A stretch of 64,000 nucleotides of DNA from RYN-230 sp963841695 (GTDB lineage Bacteria > Actinomycetota > Actinomycetes > Streptosporangiales > Streptosporangiaceae): positions 62,001 through 126,000 of the forward strand of contig CAWJDQ010000003.1 of NCBI GenBank assembly GCA_963841695.1. The letters are read 5' to 3'. The notes under the pieces were generated by a model that was not told the origin of the DNA, did not search any database, and saw only the letters and a list, made by a program, of their open reading frames with translations. Positions 25,068 to 34,322 of the stretch are shown here, in pieces. Numbering within the stretch: the first letter of the stretch is position 1; each line of letters starts with the position of its first letter. Position numbers and translations under genes: made by a program.

Positions 25068-26516
25068 TCAGGCAATGGTGAGGACCGGGTACGGCGACTC
25101 GTGCAGCAGCCGGACCGGGACCGAGCCAATGACGTGGTGCGCGGCATGATGAGAGCGGCCGGCCACGATAACGAGTGTGCTGGCGGGCTCCGCAGCGGCG
25201 TGAATACTGGCGGCGTGAAGAATCGCGTCTGCGGGCGATTCCTGGCGGCGCTCGAACGTGTATGACGTGCCTGCCGCGGCGGCGATCTCCGAAGCGCCCT
25301 GAGCCGCGCTGGCGGCTTTCTCGTCCCGGGCATCGTCCATCTCCGGGCGGCCGAATCCGGACAGGTCGCTGTCGATGAGCACGTGGTCGGCATAGACGAC
25401 GTGCAGGGTGCCGGGGCGGGTCCTGAGGAGGTCCGCGCTCCAGATGAGCGCCCGCCGGGCGGGCTCGGAGTCATCGAAGCCGACGACCAGCGTCGCGGAC
25501 TGGGCCGCACCGGAATCAGGGCTGCCGGGCACGGCGGCGCGGGCTGTCCGGCCGGACAGCGGTCCGGCCGCCGCGAGTGGGGGCAGGCCGGGCTGGGTGA
25601 GTGCAGGCGCAGGGCGTCGGAGCGCTGTGACCAGGATCAGGCCGGCCATGCCGGCCAGCGCCCAGGCGGCCAGGGTCCAGATGTACGGACTGGTGGCATG
25701 ACCGCCGAAGTAGACGACGTTGCGGACGCTGCTGGCCGCTATCCCCAGCGGCAGGACAGGGCTAAGGACGCGCAGGAAGGCGGGGGTGAAGCTGGCCAGG
25801 TTGGCCGGACCGCCGCTGGCCGGGATCCCGGCCACGATGAACGCCACGACGGCCAGGGCGACCAGGGGCGGCCAGATGCGCGCCAGTACGGCGGTGGGGG
25901 CTGCCACGGCCAGCGAGAACAGCGCAATAATGCCGGCGATCGCTGCATAGTTGCCCAGGCCGGCGAGGCCATCCGCGATCGCCGCGGCGACTGCCCCGAT
26001 GACGACAGCCGCGGCCACGGGGGCGGCGACAGACCAAGCGCGCCGGGAGCGGCGGAATGCCATCGCCGACGCCGAGCCTGCTGCCAGGCTGGGGATCAGC
26101 ACGCTGAGCACGACGAACCAGGAGGAGAGTCCCTCGGTGTCACTGGCCCCGGGCGGGACAACGTCCGACACTACGAGGTGACGTCCGGACCGTGCCGCCA
26201 CGGCGGCGAAGGCCCCGCTAAGGGCCTGCTCAGGCGCGGTGTCCCCGGCCTGTGTGACCAGCAGCCGCCAGCTCGCGCCGGAAGCGACCAGCGCGCCATC
26301 GACCTCGCGTTGCGCGATCCCCGTTGTTGCGCTGGCCCCGCTGCGGTAGCCGCGGAAGCGGAAAGCCCCCGGGGCCGCGCTGTCTAGGGCGTGCTCGACC
26401 TGGCGGGTCACCGCAGCGGAACCGGCGATGCCGACAGGAAGGTCATGCGGAGTCGGCTTGTGGAAAACGCTGAGGGTCAGCGCGACGAAGATCGCGACGA
26501 GGGCCGCGCTGGCCAC
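25068..26516 (-). CDS. YhgE/Pip-like membrane protein fused to a universal stress protein domain
   Basis: A 482-residue protein. Residues 1-335 have the YhgE/Pip (ABC-2-like) plan: an N-terminal helix, the segment LTLSVFHKPTPHDLPVGIAG, an outer domain, then about six helices. Residues ~339-482 form a UspA domain (TLVVGFDDSEPARRALIWSA and a degenerate nucleotide-binding loop GRSHHAAHHVIGS). The first usable start is GTG 26516, which cuts into the first helix. An ATG at 26565 with a ggggagga site upstream is one frame off, so a single-base indel near 26550 probably hides the true start. The gene is divergent from a TetR gene, with two shared operators between them. Confidence 0.78.
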   Translation of the reverse strand: MASAALVAIFVALTLSVFHKPTPHDLPVGIAGSAAVTRQVEHALDSAAPGAFRFRGYRSGASATTGIAQREVDGALVASGASWRLLVTQAGDTAPEQALSGAFAAVAARSGRHLVVSDVVPPGASDTEGLSSWFVVLSVLIPSLAAGSASAMAFRRSRRAWSVAAPVAAAVVIGAVAAAIADGLAGLGNYAAIAGIIALFSLAVAAPTAVLARIWPPLVALAVVAFIVAGIPASGGPANLASFTPAFLRVLSPVLPLGIAASSVRNVVYFGGHATSPYIWTLAAWALAGMAGLILVTALRRPAPALTQPGLPPLAAAGPLSGRTARAAVPGSPDSGAAQSATLVVGFDDSEPARRALIWSADLLRTRPGTLHVVYADHVLIDSDLSGFGRPEMDDARDEKAASAAQGASEIAAAAGTSYTFERRQESPADAILHAASIHAAAEPASTLVIVAGRSHHAAHHVIGSVPVRLLHESPYPVLTIA

Positions 26517-26603
26517 GATGAAGCCCGCAAGCGCGCGGTACTGGGCCGGGACCCGCGGCCGTCATCTGGGCGTCTTGCCGCCACCTGCGTCCTCCCCTGA
26601 AAT

Positions 26604-26676
26604 GCCAACGGGCGTTGGCACAACTTTAGGCACAGCTCTCATTGTTGTCAACAAATGTTGGCCAACATACGTTGGC
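26604..26676. promoter_or_regulatory. Paired TetR-type operators, GCCAAC-N4-GTTGGC
   Basis: Two 16-bp palindromes with identical half sites lie at 26604-26619 and 26661-26676, with centres 57 bases apart. The second also nests a tgttggccaaca palindrome. They fill the intergenic region between the divergent YhgE-USP gene and the TetR gene and are the likely sites of that TetR. Confidence 0.87.
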
Positions 26677-26699
26677 GCAGGATAAACTGGGGCACCGTG

Positions 26700-27677
26700 A
26701 TGAACATCAGCCGTGCGGCGGCAGCGGCCGCGAGCCAGGCCGGCCCGGTGCCCGGGACCGGCGGGCCGCGGTCCGAGGGCACCCGCCGGGCCATCCTCGG
26801 TGCCGCCCGGGCGATGTTCGCGGCACGCGGATACGAAGGGACCACCATCCGGGCCGTCGCCGCGCAGGCCGGCATCGACGCGTCGATGGTCATGCGCTAC
26901 TTCCGGTCCAAGGCGGGGTTGTTCACGGCGGCCGTCACCATGGATCTGCAGGTCCCGGACCTGGGCGCGGTCCCGGCCAGCCGCCGGGGCGAGTTGCTGG
27001 TCCGTCATTTCATCAGCCGGTGGGAGGATCCCGCCCGCGATGACGAGCTGATCGCCCTGATGCGGACCGCCGTCACCAGCGAGACCGTCGCCGGGCAACT
27101 CCAGGCCGTACTCAGCCAGCTGATCACCGAGCCGATTGCCGACCTGGGCGATGAGCGGGCGGGCGAGCGTGGCGCCTTTATCGTGGCGCAGTTGCTCGGC
27201 CTGGCCCTGTGCCGGTACATCCTGCGCTTGGAGCCGTTGGCCTCGTTGCCGTCTGAGGACGTAGTGGCGGCAGTTGCCCCGTCGGTTCAGCGTTACCTGA
27301 GCCTGCCGCATCGCCGTAGCGCAGATGGCGTGCTCAGTGTCGGTCTCCCCGCGGTCGGCGGGCTTCCAGTGCCTGCCGGGAGGCGGTCCGGACGGCTGGG
27401 TCGGCACGGGGTAACGCGTGGCCTTCACCGTCGCCGCTCAGTACCGCCGGTCGCGCCCGTAGATACCCCGGCCATCGCCTGGTCCCGTCGGCCCGGCCCC
27501 GGGCCAGGGTGCCGGCCAGGGGCGTCAAGGGCGCGAGCGAACCGCCCTGAGCGCGACCGTGAACGGGAGTACCAGCGCGCAGACGAAACCACCACCGGCG
27601 CACTCCCGGCCGCCGGGCGGCACGCCGCGGCCGGACCCGGCGGTGCGCCCTGGAGGGCCGCTTGCGTGAGAAGGTGA
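26700..27677 (+). CDS. TetR-family regulator with unconserved C-terminal read-through
   Basis: ATG 26700 gives MNISRAAAAAAS. The HTH is in GYEGTTIRAVAAQAGIDASM followed by VMRYFRSKAGLFTAAV. The ligand domain continues to VAPSVQRYLSLP at about residue 206, where this TetR type normally ends. A further ~120 arginine/proline-rich residues run to 27677, almost to the next gene, and look non-native; a missed stop through an indel near 27310 is suspected. It diverges from the YhgE-USP gene with two operators between them, so it probably represses that gene and itself. Confidence 0.85.
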   Translation: MNISRAAAAAASQAGPVPGTGGPRSEGTRRAILGAARAMFAARGYEGTTIRAVAAQAGIDASMVMRYFRSKAGLFTAAVTMDLQVPDLGAVPASRRGELLVRHFISRWEDPARDDELIALMRTAVTSETVAGQLQAVLSQLITEPIADLGDERAGERGAFIVAQLLGLALCRYILRLEPLASLPSEDVVAAVAPSVQRYLSLPHRRSADGVLSVGLPAVGGLPVPAGRRSGRLGRHGVTRGLHRRRSVPPVAPVDTPAIAWSRRPGPGPGCRPGASRARANRPERDREREYQRADETTTGALPAAGRHAAAGPGGAPWRAACVRR

Positions 27678-27681
27678 GCTG

Positions 27682-29455
27682 ATGGTGACTTCGGGGCAGC
27701 GGGCCGGCGCTCTGCTGTCGGTCAATGTGGGGATGCCGCAGGACGTGACCTGGCACGGCAGGACGGTGCACACGGCGGTGTGGAAGAAGCCGGTCACCGG
27801 GCCGCGGATGGTGCGGCGGCTCAATATCGACGGTGACGGGCAGGGTGATCTGGCCGGGCACGGCGGCGAGCAGCGGGCGGTGTTCGTCTACCAGATCGAG
27901 TCCTACCAGTACTGGCAGGAACAGCTGGGCCGGGATGACTTCGAGTACGGGCAGTTCGGGGAGAACTTCACCGTGCAGGGACTGGCCGACGATCAGGTGT
28001 GCATCGGCGACCGGTACCGGATCGGCGACGCGATTTTCGAGGTGACCCAGCCGCGGGTCACCTGCTTCCGGGTGGGTATCCGGATGGATGATCCCCAGAT
28101 GCCCGCGCTGCTGGTTTCCCATCACCGGCCCGGGTTCTATTTCCGCGTGCTGACCGAGGGCGCGGTGCAGGCCGGGCAGGAGATCATCAAGCTTGCCTCC
28201 GGCCCGGAAGGCATGACGGTCGCGGAGATGGACGCCCTGCTGTACCTGCCCGGGCATCCCCGGCAGCAGGTGCTGCGCGCGCTGCGTATCCCGGCGCTCA
28301 GCGGCGGGTGGAAAGCCTCGTTCCAGGAGATGCTCGACCAGCCCGGGCAGGCCGCCGGCAACGCGGGCCTGACCGAAGCGAGCCCGCCGCCGGCGTGGCC
28401 CGGGTTCCGGCCGCTCGCCGTGACCGGAATCGGCCGGGAGAGCGAGACGGTGATCTCGGTGCACCTGGCCGATCCCGGGGGCGGGAGCGTGCCGGCCGCC
28501 CTGCCCGGGCAGTTCCTGACCCTGCGCCTGCACCCTGACCCCGCCGGGCGGCCGCTGCTGCGCAGCTACTCGCTGTCGGGACCCCCGGGCGCCCGCGACT
28601 ACCGCATCAGTGTCAAGCGGGAGGAACACGGCGCCGGCAGCCAGTTCCTGCACACCCGGGTGCGGGCGGGTGACCTGCTGGAGGCGGCCGCGCCGCGCGG
28701 CACCTTCACCCTGCGCCCGGGCCAGGCGCCGGTTCTGCTGATCAGCGCGGGTGTCGGCGCGACACCGGTGCTGGCCATGCTGCACGCGCTGGCCGCTGCC
28801 CGGTCCAGCCGGGACATCTGGTGGCTGCACGGCGCGCGCCGCCGCGCCGATGAGCCGTTCGCGGCCGAATCCCGCGCCCTGCTGGCCGCGCTTCCCAGCG
28901 CGCACCGGCACATCTGCTACAGCAGCCCGGGCCCTGGATGACATCCAGGGCCGCGACTACGACACGGCGGGACGCCTGTCGGCGCCGGTCCTGGCCGCCC
29001 TGGACCTGCCCCGCGACGCCGATGCCTACCTGTGCGGACCCCCCGCGTTCATGGCGGATGTGTCCGCTGCGCTGGCTGCGGCCGGTATCCAGGCTGCCCG
29101 CATCCGCACCGAGGTCTTCGGCGCCGGGCCCGCGCAGACACCCGGCATCGCGCCCGCGGCGGCCCGCCGGCCGCACCCGCCCGCCGGCCAGCCAGGCAGC
29201 GGCCCCCTGGTCGCATTCACGCGCAGTGAGCTGAACGCGCACTGGGATCCCGGCTATGCCAGCCTGCTTGAGTTCGCCGAAGCCTGCGACGTCCCGGTGC
29301 GCTGGTCATGCCGAATCGGAGTGTGCCACACCTGCGAGACAGCGGTCATGTCCGGAACAGTCCGCTATGCCCCCGACCCGGTCGATGACCCTGCGGACGG
29401 CAGCATACTGATCTGCTGCTCACAGCCACGCGACGACCTGGTCCTCGACCTCTGA
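27682..29455 (+). CDS. MOSC - flavodoxin-reductase-like - 2Fe-2S ferredoxin fusion protein, frameshifted near 28935
   Basis: Domain order: MOSC (residues ~1-165, with the conserved Cys in PRVTCFRVGIRMDD), a YiiM-type 3-alpha segment, FAD/NAD(P)H reductase (RSYSLSGPPGARDYRISVKR for FAD; GVGATPVLAML for NAD), and a C-terminal plant-type 2Fe-2S domain with CRIGVCHTCE and a distant fourth Cys in LICCSQP. The frame breaks after ICYSSPGP near 28935 and resumes as ALDDIQGRDYDTAGRLS. Removing one base gives ~590 residues. A perfect 9-bp hairpin (gccctggat/atccagggc) lies on the break. The predicted role is molybdenum-cofactor-linked detoxifying redox chemistry, powered by its own reductase. Confidence 0.87.
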
Positions 29456-29483
29456 ACTACCCCTTGTGGTTTCGCGGGCGGCC

Positions 29484-29501
29484 CGGGGGCACCGGCCCCC
29501 G
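29484..29501. terminator. Short GC hairpin between convergent genes
   Basis: A 7-bp perfect stem cgggggc/gcccccg with a 4-base loop lies in the 49-base gap between the MOSC fusion gene stop (29455) and the convergent DUF1707 gene stop (29505), fitting a bidirectional terminator. Confidence 0.55.
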
Positions 29502-29504
29502 CGG

Positions 29505-30931
29505 TCATTCACCCAGGGCTGGCGAACTCGGCTCCGTGAGATCCTGGCCGGCTCCCGGGCGGGAGCGCTGCCGGGGCCAGCAGCGGAGCATCTGCGCCCC
29601 GACCAGCAGCCAGGCCGTGAAATAGACCACGGCGACCATGAAAAGGATGAGCCCGACGTGATGGTTACCGGCAGGGGGCGAGCCTGGGGACGACAGAAAA
29701 ATGGGCGCCAGCAGGGCTGGGGTGATCAAACCGAATGCGCCCCACACGACTGCCCTGTCCGCCGGCGGCCGGGGGTGCGCCCGGACGGGCATGCGCACCG
29801 GCACGTCGCTGGGCCGCCCGGCGGGGAGGTCAGCGGTGAGCGCGGCCAGGCCGGCGTAAGTCCGTGCGGCGAGCGTCTGGCCCAGCCGCAGGTCCAGCTC
29901 CTCCTTGGTCAGCCGGCCACCCGCGAACCCGGCCCTGAGCACGCCGGCCACCTTCTCGCGGTCGGCGTCGGAGGCCATGAGGCCGGCAGGCCGCTGAGGC
30001 AGCGCGTCGGGCTGCGGGCCGCTGCCACCACGGCGGCGGGTGCCGGGCGATGTACGGGCGAGTCCCCCGCCGAGAATGCCGAGCCAGGCGCCGAAGAACG
30101 GCGCGATCATGAGCGCGGCCAGCGGCGCCATGTCTGCCTGGCCGACGCTGAGTTCCACCCAGTACTCGTGCCGGAGGCCCGGCGGGATCACGACCTGGTT
30201 CGGGTTGCAGGTTTCGCACCCGCCGCCGGGCGGTGGCGGAGGGAATTGGAGCGGCACGTGCTGCGGGAACAGCGCGATCGTGACCGAGGTGAGCACGGCC
30301 AGCAGCAGGGCAGCCGCCGCCATGGCGCAACTCGCGGCCAGGCAGGCCTGCCCGGTCGGGTGCAGCGCTGCCCGCCGCGTGTCCCGGGCGGACAATCGCG
30401 CGGCCAGAAACCCCGTGGCCAGGGGCAGCGACAGCGCGACCAGCCCCCACCACTTCAGGCTGATGTTCACGCCGAGGGGGGCGAGCGCGTACAGCACACC
30501 GGCGGTGGCCGCGCCAAACCCGATCCCGATCGGCAGGATCCGGCGGGTGAACCACGCGCGCTGGGAGGTCAGGATCAGCAGCCCGGCCACATAAGCGGCA
30601 ATGACCAGCAGGAGCAGGATCTCCATGGCCCAGATGCCGGGAACGAGCGCGAAGTAGGCGCCCAGCCTGCTGCCGTCGCGGTCCTTCACGGTCTTCGCGG
30701 CGACCAGCGCGAGGACCAGCGCGTACCCGGCCACCCGCGCGGCGCCCAGCCGGGACTGACCGGCCCGGCGTACCGGCGGACCGCTACCGGCAGCCCGGCC
30801 AGCAGCACCACGGTGACCACGACGTACATCCGGTTCAGGAGCACGGCCGAGTCCGACGAGCTTCCCGGCCAGCCAGCCCACACCACGCCCGCCGCCCCGG
30901 CGGCGAACGCCAGCACCCGGATGACCCGCAT
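29505..30931 (-). CDS. Multi-pass membrane protein with DUF1707 domain, frameshifted near 30760
   Basis: ATG 30931 follows cgggaggtcttg and overlaps the PadR stop by one base. The start MRVIRVLAFAAGAAGVVWAG continues to LPVAVRRYAGPVSPG, then the frame shifts near 30760 into GYALVLALVAAKTVKD and stays open to 29505. One added base gives ~475 residues. Six or more helices precede a DUF1707 domain (ASDADREKVAGVLRAGFAGG, then RLTKEELDLRLGQTLAARTY), and two helices follow. The topology resembles permease-like partners of PadR regulators. The DUF1707 module is repeated in the neighbouring gene at 31554. Confidence 0.78.
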
Positions 30932-31314
30932 CAAGACCTCCCGGGTGACCAGCCAGCACCCGCGTGACCCGCTCCATCACGCCCCCTCCGCCAGCCGCCG
31001 CGGCCCGCCTGGCCCGCCGCGGCGGCACGCGGCTTCACCGGTGCCGCTTCGGCCAGGGCCGCCCTCGCGGCGGCCAGGCCATCAGAACTGAGCCGGTACA
31101 GATGCCGCCGCGGGCGCCCGGCGGGCTGCCCGTCCTCCCAGCACGCCTCGACCAGGCCCTGCTCAGCCAGCCGGATCAGGATCGGGTACAGCGTGCCCGA
31201 GCGCAGCCCGGTCTCCCTGGCCAGCAGGTAGCCATGCCGCCAGTCGACGGGCTCCGCCTCGAGCGAAGCCAGCACGGACAGTGTCTGGGCGGAGAATCGG
31301 GAACGAGGAGCCAT
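30931..31314 (-). CDS. PadR-family transcriptional regulator
   Basis: A 127-residue protein. The winged helix is clear: DWRHGYLLARETGLRSGTLY and PILIRLAEQGLVEACWEDG, then PRRHLYRLSSDGLAAARAAL. It is upstream of, and translationally coupled (TGATG) to, the DUF1707 membrane protein, the common PadR/membrane-protein arrangement. Two perfect 14-bp palindromes lie 11-46 bases upstream of its ATG, so autorepression is likely. Confidence 0.9.
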   Translation of the reverse strand: MAPRSRFSAQTLSVLASLEAEPVDWRHGYLLARETGLRSGTLYPILIRLAEQGLVEACWEDGQPAGRPRRHLYRLSSDGLAAARAALAEAAPVKPRAAAAGQAGRGGWRRGRDGAGHAGAGWSPGRS

Positions 31315-31324
31315 GGCGCGAAAC

Positions 31325-31360
31325 TCTACCTAGGTAGACCTCTGGATCTACCTAGGTAGA
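31325..31360. promoter_or_regulatory. Two perfect PadR-type palindromes TCTACCTAGGTAGA
   Basis: Identical 14-bp perfect palindromes occupy 31325-31338 and 31347-31360, with centres 22 bases apart (about two helical turns), directly upstream of the padR-like ATG at 31314. Occupation would block the promoter. Confidence 0.9.
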
Positions 31361-31553
31361 GAAAACTCCCGGCGGAATTTTTCCGCAGCCCGTTAGCTGG
31401 CCGGCCGCGGGGCCGTCCGCACGCCTGAAGGCCACCGCAGATCAGCCCGGCGCGACGGCCAGCCGGGCCACGGATCACCAGGTCTGAGGATGGCCGCCTG
31501 AGGACCGCGGGGTTAGGCTCTTCTTGCGATGCGCTCATGGAGAGGCGCCGGTG

Positions 31554-32159
31554 ATGACAGGGCCAGGGGACGAGAACGCAGCCGGGTCAGGCCGCGGTCA
31601 CCTGCGGGCCTCGCACGCCGACCGCGAGCAGGTGATCGACACCCTCAAGGCCGCATTCGTGCAGGGACGGCTCACCAAGGAGGAGTTTGACCTGCGGGTG
31701 AGTCAGACGTTCGCGTCGCGGACCTACGCGGACATAGCCGCGCGCACCGCTGACCTCCCGGACGGGCCGACCAGAATCGGCCCGCCGGCCGACCCAGCCC
31801 CGGCGCAGGGCCAGCCGCCGGTGAGCAACGTCCTCAAGTGGGGTGCGTGCGTGGTCCTGGTGGGAGCCGCGGGGTCCATACTGGCCGGTTTGTCCACCAA
31901 TACCTTCCTGCTGCTGGTCGCAGGCGTGCTTGGCGTTCTTATTGCCGCGCCGGTAGCTGGGACCCTGATGCTCGACTCGTGGCACGAGAAGCGCCCTCGC
32001 GGGCAGTTGCCGCCGCGGCCAGCGCGGGATGGCCGGCCATCCGAGGATGAGCACGATGGCGGCACCGGCCAGGGCCTGATTCTCTCCGAAGCCCGCCAGG
32101 ACACCCGTTCCCGGCCCGCGCCGGTCATCGCGGTAGCCGGCGCACCCGGTGGTCACTGA
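31554..32159 (+). CDS. DUF1707 domain membrane protein
   Basis: A 201-residue protein; ATG 31554 (GTG 31551 also possible) follows a gagagg site. The DUF1707 domain at about residues 17-70 reads RASHADREQVIDTLKAAFVQ, then GRLTKEEFDLRVSQTFASRT, the hallmark of this SHOCT-like actinobacterial module. Two hydrophobic helices follow (ACVVLVGAAGSILAGL and FLLLVAGVLGVLIAAPVAGT), then a charged proline-rich tail. Function is unknown. It diverges from the PadR unit and may be read from the same control region. Confidence 0.87.
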   Translation: MTGPGDENAAGSGRGHLRASHADREQVIDTLKAAFVQGRLTKEEFDLRVSQTFASRTYADIAARTADLPDGPTRIGPPADPAPAQGQPPVSNVLKWGACVVLVGAAGSILAGLSTNTFLLLVAGVLGVLIAAPVAGTLMLDSWHEKRPRGQLPPRPARDGRPSEDEHDGGTGQGLILSEARQDTRSRPAPVIAVAGAPGGH

Positions 32160-32220
32160 CAGTCCCGCGGCACCCGCGCCCACCTGCAGGCCAGCGGGCC
32201 AGCGGGCCAGCGGGCCTCAC

Positions 32221-33333
32221 TCACGAAGATCCGCCGGCGCCGAGGACCTGGGCCGGCTCGTCCAGGGCCACCACGTCGGCGACAATGCAGCTGACGTTGT
32301 CGGGGCCGCCGCCCTCGATGGCCAGCGCGATCAGATCCGCCGCCGCCTGATCCGGATCACTGACCGTGAGCAGGACCCGCGCCAGCACATCCGCGGGGAC
32401 GACCTGATGCAGGCCGTCGGAGCAGAGCAGGTACCGGTCGCCAGGCCGGGCCTCGCGCAACTGGAGGTCAGGCTCTGAGTTGCCCCCGTCCAGCGCCCGG
32501 AGCAGCATGAAGCGCTGGGGGTGGGAGGCGACTTCCTCGGCCGTGATCTTGCCGTCGTCCAGCAAGGACTGCACCAGCGTGTGATCCTGGGTGATCTGGA
32601 ACATCTCGCCGTCGCGGACGAGATAGGCGCGTGAGTCACCGATGTGCACGAGCCCCAGCTGGGAGCCTGACCACAGCAGGGCCGTCAGTGTCGTGCCCAT
32701 GCCCCGCAGGGACGGGTCGGCCTTGACGATGTCACTCAAGGCGCTGTTAGCCCGGCGGACCGCATGATCGAGCGCGTTGAGCAGTTCACCGGCCGGTACC
32801 TGGGTATCCAGCGGGCGCAGCGCCTCGATGACCGCTGCGCTCGCCACCTCGCCGGCGGCATGGCCTCCCATCCCGTCGGCGACCGCGAGCAGTCTGGGTC
32901 CTCCATAGACCGCGTCCTCATTGTCCTGGCGGTGCAGGCCGATATCGGACTGCACCGCGTAGCGGACGGCAAGCTTGCCCTGAGCGTCAGGCATGACCGT
33001 GTCCTTTCCGGACAGATACCCGATGAGGAAGGAAGCGAGCTGACGCCGGGCCGCCGTCTCCGCCTCGATCTGCGCCCAATACGCGGCCAGTTCGGCGGCA
33101 GCCTGCACCGATGGCAGCGTGCTCACGGCGCGGATCGAGGCCAGCGGCATGCCCAGGCGGCGCAGCCAGGCCACCAGCCTGGCCTGCTCCAGCTGAGCGG
33201 GGGCGTAGAAGCGGTACTGCGACACCGGATCGACCCGGACCGGGCACAGCAGGCCCAGCTCGTCGTACAGGCGAAGCGCCTTGCGCGAAAGCCGGGACGC
33301 CCGGGCGAATGCCCCGCTGGTCATCAGCTCCAC
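32221..33333 (-). CDS. MerR-type HTH fused to PP2C serine/threonine phosphatase
   Basis: A 370-residue protein. GTG 33333 was chosen because gaggagg precedes it at good spacing. Residues ~5-75 form a MerR winged helix (ARASRLSRKALRLYDELGLL, then RVDPVSQYRFYAPAQL) with a short dimerisation helix. Residues ~125-365 form a complete PP2C domain with all metal-binding acidic motifs: DNEDAVY, VADGMGGHAAGE, HIGDSRAYLV, CSDGLHQVV and GGPDNVSCIV. The fusion suggests a DNA-bound or effector-controlled phosphatase reversing Ser/Thr kinase signalling. Such fusions are known in actinomycetes but little studied. No kinase lies in this window. Confidence 0.92.
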   Translation of the reverse strand: MELMTSGAFARASRLSRKALRLYDELGLLCPVRVDPVSQYRFYAPAQLEQARLVAWLRRLGMPLASIRAVSTLPSVQAAAELAAYWAQIEAETAARRQLASFLIGYLSGKDTVMPDAQGKLAVRYAVQSDIGLHRQDNEDAVYGGPRLLAVADGMGGHAAGEVASAAVIEALRPLDTQVPAGELLNALDHAVRRANSALSDIVKADPSLRGMGTTLTALLWSGSQLGLVHIGDSRAYLVRDGEMFQITQDHTLVQSLLDDGKITAEEVASHPQRFMLLRALDGGNSEPDLQLREARPGDRYLLCSDGLHQVVPADVLARVLLTVSDPDQAAADLIALAIEGGGPDNVSCIVADVVALDEPAQVLGAGGSS

Positions 33334-33431
33334 TGGTGCCCTCCTCATACCGGACAGGTTGCCCGGCGGAATCAGGCTCGGCCTGGCCCCAGGGGCAAGG
33401 TCAAATCATGGTCACCGGCGGCACGGCCGGG

Positions 33432-34322
33432 CTAACCGGCCGCTCCGGGACGCTCAGGCCGCGGCGGCGGATCTGCCGGGATCGCATCGTGCGCGGGCGT
33501 AGCGGCCGGGCTGGCCAGCGACGCGAGCAGGCCGAGCTTCTCGGCGCTGCCCGTCCCGGGCTGGACGTGGTAGACAGCGAGCAGCTGGCCCTCGGCACCG
33601 GCGATGATGAGCTTCTCGCGGCGGAGGGTGAGCTCCCCGACCTGGGGGTGACGCAGGAGCACCGGCATGCCCTGGCGGGCCTGGACGTCGTGCCGGGCCC
33701 AGAGCTGGCGGAACCGTTCGCTGGACAGGGACAGTTCGCCGACGAGCTGGACGAAACGGGGGTCGTCGGTGTCGGTGCCGACCGACTCGCGGAAGCCGGC
33801 CACCAGCCGGGCTGTGGCCTGGTGCCAGTCGGGGAACAGGGCCTGCTCCCCGGGATCGAGAAACACGTCGCGGAGCCGGTTCCGCCCCTCCTGCAGGTTG
33901 GGCGACAGCGCGCGGGCCAGGCGGTTGGCCGCGAGGACATCGAAGTAACGGCCCTCCACGAAGGCGGGCATGCCGAGGACGCCGAGCAGCTGGCGGATTC
34001 CTTCCGGAACGGTCTCGCGCCGGGGGCGGCGCCGCGGCCGGCGGGGCCGCGGCGTGGCCAGGCTGACCAGGTAGTCGGTGGCCGCCTGATCAAGGTCCAG
34101 GACCCGGGCCAGCGCCTCGAGGACCTGGATCGAGGGGTTCCGGTCCCGGCCCTGCTCGAGCCGCAGGTAGTAGTCGGAGCTGATCCCGGCGAGCATCGCG
34201 ACCTCTTCACGCCGCAGCCCCGCGACGCGGCGGACCCCGGTGGGCCGCAGGCCAGCCGTCTCGGGCTGGATAAGCTCGCGCCGCGCCCGCAGGTAGTCGC
34301 CGAGCAGATTCGTCTCGTTCAC
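33432..34322 (-). CDS. XRE-family regulator with MmyB-like ligand domain
   Basis: A 296-residue protein; GTG 34322 gives VNETNLLGDYLRARRELIQP. The N-terminal XRE HTH has VRRVAGLRREEVAMLAGISS and DYYLRLEQGRDRNPS. The C-terminal MmyB-type domain (FDVLAANRLARALSP, LVGELSLSSERFRQLWARHD, LTLRREKLIIAGAEGQLLAV) is the fatty-acid-binding-like fold common in this family. It is divergent from the aldo/keto reductase gene 182 bases away, which fits the usual arrangement of these regulators controlling a neighbouring reductase. Confidence 0.9.
   Translation of the reverse strand: MNETNLLGDYLRARRELIQPETAGLRPTGVRRVAGLRREEVAMLAGISSDYYLRLEQGRDRNPSIQVLEALARVLDLDQAATDYLVSLATPRPRRPRRRPRRETVPEGIRQLLGVLGMPAFVEGRYFDVLAANRLARALSPNLQEGRNRLRDVFLDPGEQALFPDWHQATARLVAGFRESVGTDTDDPRFVQLVGELSLSSERFRQLWARHDVQARQGMPVLLRHPQVGELTLRREKLIIAGAEGQLLAVYHVQPGTGSAEKLGLLASLASPAATPAHDAIPADPPPRPERPGAAG

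Noticed and set aside
26655..26702. Earlier start for the second TetR at 26655
   Set aside because: The extra residues would overlap the second operator palindrome, and ATG 26700 gives a normal TetR N-terminus.
28751..29455. Separate ferredoxin gene downstream of the MOSC gene
   Set aside because: Its N-terminal part is out-of-frame reductase sequence. The pieces join into one known fusion once a single base is removed.
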